DNA from: Planctomycetaceae bacterium | Lineage (GTDB): Bacteria > Planctomycetota > Planctomycetia > Pirellulales > Thermoguttaceae | Length of the DNA stretch: 9,935 nucleotides | Assembly: GCA_031267635.1 (NCBI GenBank) | Contig: JAIRYX010000400.1 | Span: 1-9,935 of the forward strand | Reading direction: 5' to 3' | Part shown: in pieces, positions 7,199 through 9,935 of the stretch | How positions within the stretch are numbered: position 1 is the first letter of the stretch | How the letters are laid out: every line of letters begins with the position of its first letter | Made by a program: the position numbers and the translations under genes | Notes under the pieces: generated by a model | Databases searched by the model: none | What the model saw: the letters and a program-made list of their open reading frames with translations, nothing else | What the model was told of the DNA's origin: nothing

Positions 7199-7430
7199 GC
7201 GTTTCTATTTTTTAGTTGGTCTTTGCTTTACGAGTCCTGCGGCATGGTAGAGTAAAACCAACGTTCCAATTTTTTACAAAAGGCACAAAAGGGAGTTATT
7301 CCAAAGCTTATCATGGGTTAGTCTCGGCGGTCTAATTTTCTCGTAAAACTATCATTGGTCAACATCAATCCGAAACAGGAATTGAGTCAACGGCGCTAGA
7401 AAATCTCTTTAATTTTCACTTTATTTTAAC

Positions 7431-8894
7431 ATGCCATTAAATTTTTACATCGAAACAGTCGGATGCCAAATGAATGTGCTGGACAGTGAATTGGCAGCGA
7501 CAAGTTTGATTGAAGCGGGGTATCAACCGGTTTCCGCGAAACGTTATGCCGACGTGATTTTGTTCAATACGTGTAGCGTGCGGCAACATGCCGAAGATAA
7601 AGTTTATAGTGCGCTCGGGCGGCTTAAACATTGGAAAGAACAAAAGCCGAACGCGATTATCGCTGTGATGGGGTGTATGGCGCAAAAAGATAAAGATACA
7701 ATTTTTCGCCGCGCGCCGCATGTGGATATTGTTCTCGGACCGGGACAGCTTCGACAACTGCCGGAGATTGTCAAGTCGGTTGAGAAGAAGCGAGAAAAAC
7801 GGCTCGAAATCAGTTTAGAACGCACCAGCGGCAAACAAAGCGACGTGCGAAAAAGTTTTCAGCAATTCAATCCGCTTCGGAATTTACGAGTTGGAAACAA
7901 TCCGTATCAGGCGATGGTTCGTATCATGTTCGGTTGCGATAAATTTTGTACTTATTGCATTGTGCCGAGCGTGCGAGGACCGGAACAAAGCCGTCCGCCG
8001 CGAGAAATTGAAGCGGAAATCCGTCAGCTTGCCGAACAGGGATGCCTTGCGGTCACGTTGATTGGTCAGACGGTCAACAGTTACCGTTATTCGGATGGAA
8101 AAAAAACGTGGCGGCTGCAAGATTTGTTTGCGATGATTCAAGAGATTAACGGTATCCGCCGGATTTATTTTGTAACGAACTATCCGACCGGTATGACGGA
8201 TGAACTTTTGCAATCTGTCCGCGACATTCCGAAGGTGACGCCGTTTTTACACGTTCCGGTACAAAGTGGCTCGAACTCTGTTTTACAAAGAATGAAACGG
8301 CATTACACGGCGGAAGAATACCGTGATTTGCTTGACCGAATTTACGCGACAATTCCCGGTGCGGCGATAACAAGCGATTTCATTGTCGGTTTCTGCGGCG
8401 AGACGGACGAAGAATTTCAACAAACGGTCGATTTGGTCAAATACGGACGGTTCAAAAACAGTTTTATTTTCAAATACAGCGTCCGTCCCGGAACCAAAGC
8501 GGCGGAACTCTTTCAGGACGACGTGCCGGATTCCGTCAAACGGGAACGCAATAACGAGTTGCTCGGCGTGCAAAACGCGATCAGTATGGAATTGAATCAG
8601 GAATTTGTCGGAAAAACAGTAAACGTTCTTGTCGAAGGAATCAGCAAAATCGCCGCGAAATCATGTACATCCTCCAATCTTTTGCAAATTGATTCTCCGT
8701 CGTCTCAACCGTTAGTACAATTAACTGGACACACGCCGTGCGACCGAATTGTCGTTTTCGACGCATTATCGGAACAAATCAATCAGCTTGCCGGACAAAT
8801 TCTTCCGGTAACCATCACGCATGCCGCACCGTTTACATTGTTTGGAAAGTTCTCCAAGGAAAAAACATTGGACTCCATGCCGGTTCCCAGTTGA
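7431..8894 (+). CDS. miaB: tRNA-2-methylthio-N6-dimethylallyladenosine synthase MiaB
   Basis: A 487-residue radical-SAM methylthiotransferase that adds the 2-methylthio group to N6-isopentenyl-A37 of tRNAs reading UNN codons. The N-terminal UPF0004 domain opens with FYIETVGCQMNVLDSE and carries the three cysteines of the auxiliary iron-sulfur cluster: C12, C48 (FNTCSVRQHAEDK) and C82 (VMGCMAQKD). The radical-SAM cluster motif CxxxCxxC is C169, C173, C176 (FGCDKFCTYCIVPSVRGPE). Further family blocks are LIGQTVNSY, FLHVPVQSGSNSVLQRMKR and SDFIVGFCGETDEEF. A C-terminal TRAM domain (about 390-473) contains CDRIVVFD and ends APFTLFGKF. QTVNSY and GCQMNVLDSE favour MiaB over RimO or MtaB. The ATG at 7431 gives the standard MiaB N-terminus; no Shine-Dalgarno sequence is visible. 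The gene stands alone, 232 bp after the transglutaminase gene. Length and all six cysteines are normal, so it should be functional. Confidence 0.96.
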   Translation: MPLNFYIETVGCQMNVLDSELAATSLIEAGYQPVSAKRYADVILFNTCSVRQHAEDKVYSALGRLKHWKEQKPNAIIAVMGCMAQKDKDTIFRRAPHVDIVLGPGQLRQLPEIVKSVEKKREKRLEISLERTSGKQSDVRKSFQQFNPLRNLRVGNNPYQAMVRIMFGCDKFCTYCIVPSVRGPEQSRPPREIEAEIRQLAEQGCLAVTLIGQTVNSYRYSDGKKTWRLQDLFAMIQEINGIRRIYFVTNYPTGMTDELLQSVRDIPKVTPFLHVPVQSGSNSVLQRMKRHYTAEEYRDLLDRIYATIPGAAITSDFIVGFCGETDEEFQQTVDLVKYGRFKNSFIFKYSVRPGTKAAELFQDDVPDSVKRERNNELLGVQNAISMELNQEFVGKTVNVLVEGISKIAAKSCTSSNLLQIDSPSSQPLVQLTGHTPCDRIVVFDALSEQINQLAGQILPVTITHAAPFTLFGKFSKEKTLDSMPVPS

Positions 8895-9051
8895 CGTCGA
8901 TTAGTAACCGTGTAATGTCACACAGCAATACGGTAATTTTGACTATTCAGTCGCCTTGATTTTTTTGCCTTGTGGGATTATGGATTTGTTATTTTATTGC
9001 GATGAATTGAGCAGATTTGGGTGATATTTCAGACGCGGAGTTAATCAAGCG

Positions 9052-9144
9052 GGTAACTATTCAGGAGAACCATGGTTTTGAGCGAGGGCAGGCGAAATTT
9101 TGGCACATTCCAATCAAAAATCTGCCCCCTACTGAATAGTTACC
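9052..9144. mobile_element. Short inverted-repeat (MITE-like) element, family B
   Basis: A 93-bp segment bounded by perfect 13-bp inverted repeats, GGTAACTATTCAG at 9052-9064 and CTGAATAGTTACC at 9132-9144. The interior is G/C-richer and includes CATGG and CTGCCCCC. It is unrelated in sequence to family A. There is no transposase and no certain target duplication. Partial end-like matches occur at 8932-8950 (GGTAA, 6 nt, CTATTCAG) and 9316-9325 (GAATAGTTAC), suggesting further eroded copies or a larger nested element. Confidence 0.75.
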
Positions 9145-9273
9145 AAACAATTTTATGAAAAATATGACGCGATACTCGCTGTTGCGGAGTTGGAGTGCCA
9201 TCGCGATTCGCTAGAATCGGTTCGGTACTGGGTTCCGCATGCAAAGAAACAAAAAATGTTGCACGCGTCATAA
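9145..9273 (+). pseudogene. Possible remnant of a small gene interrupted by element B
   Basis: The frame directly after the element reads KQFYEKYDAILAVAELEC, then HRDSLESVRYWVPHAKKQKM and LHAS, then stops (TAA, 9271-9273). The segment before the element reads ADLGDISDAELIKR. Removing the element together with two bases would join AELIK to KQFYEKYD in one frame of about 57 residues. No start codon is clear: an ATG at 9002 is followed by AAT and then TGA. I do not recognise the protein. This is inference; both pieces could be chance open frames. Confidence 0.25.
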
Positions 9274-9467
9274 AAAATGTATTCGCCAAAACAAAGAAAT
9301 CCGCCCTAAACGACCGAATAGTTACAAAAAACATAAGAAAGTTCAAGATGCCACTGCGCGCTCTACTCACCGAAAATTTCCATATACCACAAAATAATTA
9401 ACCGCTTTTTAAAATGCGACGAGTATAACCGGAAATCGAAAATACGAGTATCATTTCATATAATCAC

Positions 9468-9818
9468 TCACTCTTTTGAAACTGTTGCTTGAATTGTAAC
9501 CAAAAGATATTGAGTTTTTTGTATATTATTTTTTTTAGGAATATACTCTACAAGAACTTGTCCTTGATGAAGTCCTTCTATATCTGAAGTATTGAATCGA
9601 CAAGCAAGAATAGAAGATTTTTTAGGTTGAATTTTACCCCTTGGAAAAACAATCTCAGTGCATGTACAACTCTTAGTTACTGAAAGCACTTCCATCGGTA
9701 CATCTGAACTATTAAAAAGCAAAATTTCTCCTACATAGATTCCTGGTTTAACTGTTCCAAAATCTAATGTATTTGGTTTTGCACTTAAAACTATTGTTTT
9801 GTTTGTTGTTTCAATCAA
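9468..9818 (-). CDS. DUF1573 domain protein without signal peptide, possibly 5'-truncated
   Basis: A 116-residue frame with the DUF1573 pattern: LDFGTVKPGIYVGEILLFNS at residues 18-37, VLSVTKSCTCTEIVFP at 45-59 (family usually SCGCT; here C51 and C53), and a closing strand LLVTIQATVS. DUF1573 is an immunoglobulin-like all-beta domain, found mostly in exported proteins of planctomycetes and Bacteroidetes. Here the domain begins almost at the start and there is no signal peptide. The only start available is TTG at 9818; the frame upstream is three codons from a TAA (9828-9830). The reading frame is markedly AT-rich compared with miaB and the transglutaminase gene. Either it is a genuine short protein with a weak start, or a fragment that lost its export signal. 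I am confident of the domain, not of the start or function. Confidence 0.65.
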   Translation of the reverse strand: MIETTNKTIVLSAKPNTLDFGTVKPGIYVGEILLFNSSDVPMEVLSVTKSCTCTEIVFPRGKIQPKKSSILACRFNTSDIEGLHQGQVLVEYIPKKNNIQKTQYLLVTIQATVSKE

Positions 9819-9827
9819 TAACTCATG

Positions 9828-9935
9828 TTACGCACCAGGTGGTGCGTATTTTATTTTGTGAAGTTCGTTCCAGGCGGCTTTGGATGCCGCTAAATAAATT
9901 TTTGCTTTGAGGGCAAAATGATTTAATTTATGAAC
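9828..9935 (-). CDS. C-terminal end of an unidentified protein, open at right edge
   Basis: The minus strand is open from the window edge for 35 codons and ends at TAA (9828-9830). The peptide is helix-prone, with the core LKAKIYLAASKAAWNELHKI, and ends KYAPPGA. I do not recognise the family. It is in the same frame as the DUF1573 reading frame, from which it is separated by the stop and three codons (His, Glu, Leu). The last codons and stop form a perfect palindrome. If real, it would be the upstream partner of DUF1573 on this strand. With 35 residues, a chance open frame is possible. Confidence 0.35.
   Translation of the reverse strand, partial: VHKLNHFALKAKIYLAASKAAWNELHKIKYAPPGA
9829..9848. 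terminator. Perfect 8-bp hairpin, terminator-like on the plus strand
   Basis: TACGCACC at 9829-9836 and GGTGCGTA at 9841-9848 form a perfect stem with a 4-nt loop. On the plus strand it is followed by TTTATTTTG, as in a weak intrinsic terminator, although no plus-strand gene is visible before it. On the minus strand it spans the last codons and stop of the right-edge frame and lacks a T-run. It could also be the end of a mobile element. A weaker hairpin (GCGGC, loop, GCCGC) lies about 25 bp further right. Confidence 0.4.

Larger units (their letters stand above)
8895..9467. other. Intergenic region with element B and broken small frames
   Basis: No complete gene is evident. It contains the inverted-repeat element at 9052-9144. 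Before it lies a plus-strand frame whose peptide runs ADLGDISDAELIKR (9011-9052). After it is another, KQFYEKYDAILAVAELEC and onward (9145-9273). The two lie in different frames. Several other frames between 9150 and 9400 are open but not recognisable. GACTATTCAGTC at 8941-8952, followed by a T-run, is a weak terminator candidate for miaB. Confidence 0.5.

Noticed and set aside
7199..7430. Possible terminator or regulatory RNA between the transglutaminase gene and miaB (TTGGT/ACCAA and TTTAC/GTAAA pairs at 7216-7261).
   Set aside because: The stem has a 6-nt bulge, a 20-nt loop and no T-run; too weak to call.
7437..8573. Several minus-strand open frames of 75-109 codons.
   Set aside because: All are antisense to miaB, which carries all six expected cysteines and family blocks.
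9140..9401. Open frames on both strands (76 and 68 codons) after element B.
   Set aside because: Composition is Lys- or Phe-rich with no recognisable domain, and all frames here are unusually free of stops; no reason to prefer them as genes.

Overview
The window looks like chromosomal DNA of a planctomycete-type bacterium of moderate GC. This is inference from protein style, not from a marker gene. The GNAT protein opens with a KRYQMVIDLR segment that I associate with planctomycetes. The MCE protein has a long proline/glutamine-rich tail, and the transglutaminase protein is of the large membrane-bound DUF3488/DUF4129 type. Ribosome binding sites are mostly weak or absent.

Layout, left to right. 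Positions 1-233 (minus) hold the C-terminal part of a type III restriction endonuclease (Res), running off the left edge and cut off upstream by a short inverted-repeat element (226-313). A GNAT acetyltransferase follows (614-1162, minus) with a good promoter candidate. A second copy of the element (1459-1546) lies before an MCE/MlaD-family lipid-transport protein (1660-3345, plus). A gene-poor stretch (3346-4390) contains a truncated third copy, a small heptad-repeat reading frame (3856-4098) and a fourth copy (4088-4174). Then come a membrane transglutaminase (4391-7198, plus) and MiaB, the tRNA methylthiotransferase (7431-8894, plus). The last kilobase holds a different short inverted-repeat element (9052-9144) inside a possibly broken small gene, an AT-rich DUF1573 reading frame without a signal peptide (9468-9818, minus), and the C-terminal end of an unidentified frame entering from the right edge.

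The four well-supported genes (GNAT, MCE protein, transglutaminase, MiaB) do not form an obvious operon. They are separated by 230 bp to about 1 kb, and the usual MlaE/MlaF partners of an MCE protein are absent. The strongest theme is genome erosion by small non-autonomous elements: family A with four copies in about 4 kb, and family B with one full copy plus possible half-sites. They sit next to truncated or broken reading frames. I see no CRISPR array, RNA gene, complete transposase or complete defence system. I do not see a convincing new multi-gene system; the items most worth a second look are the element families, the res remnant, and the DUF1573 / right-edge arrangement.
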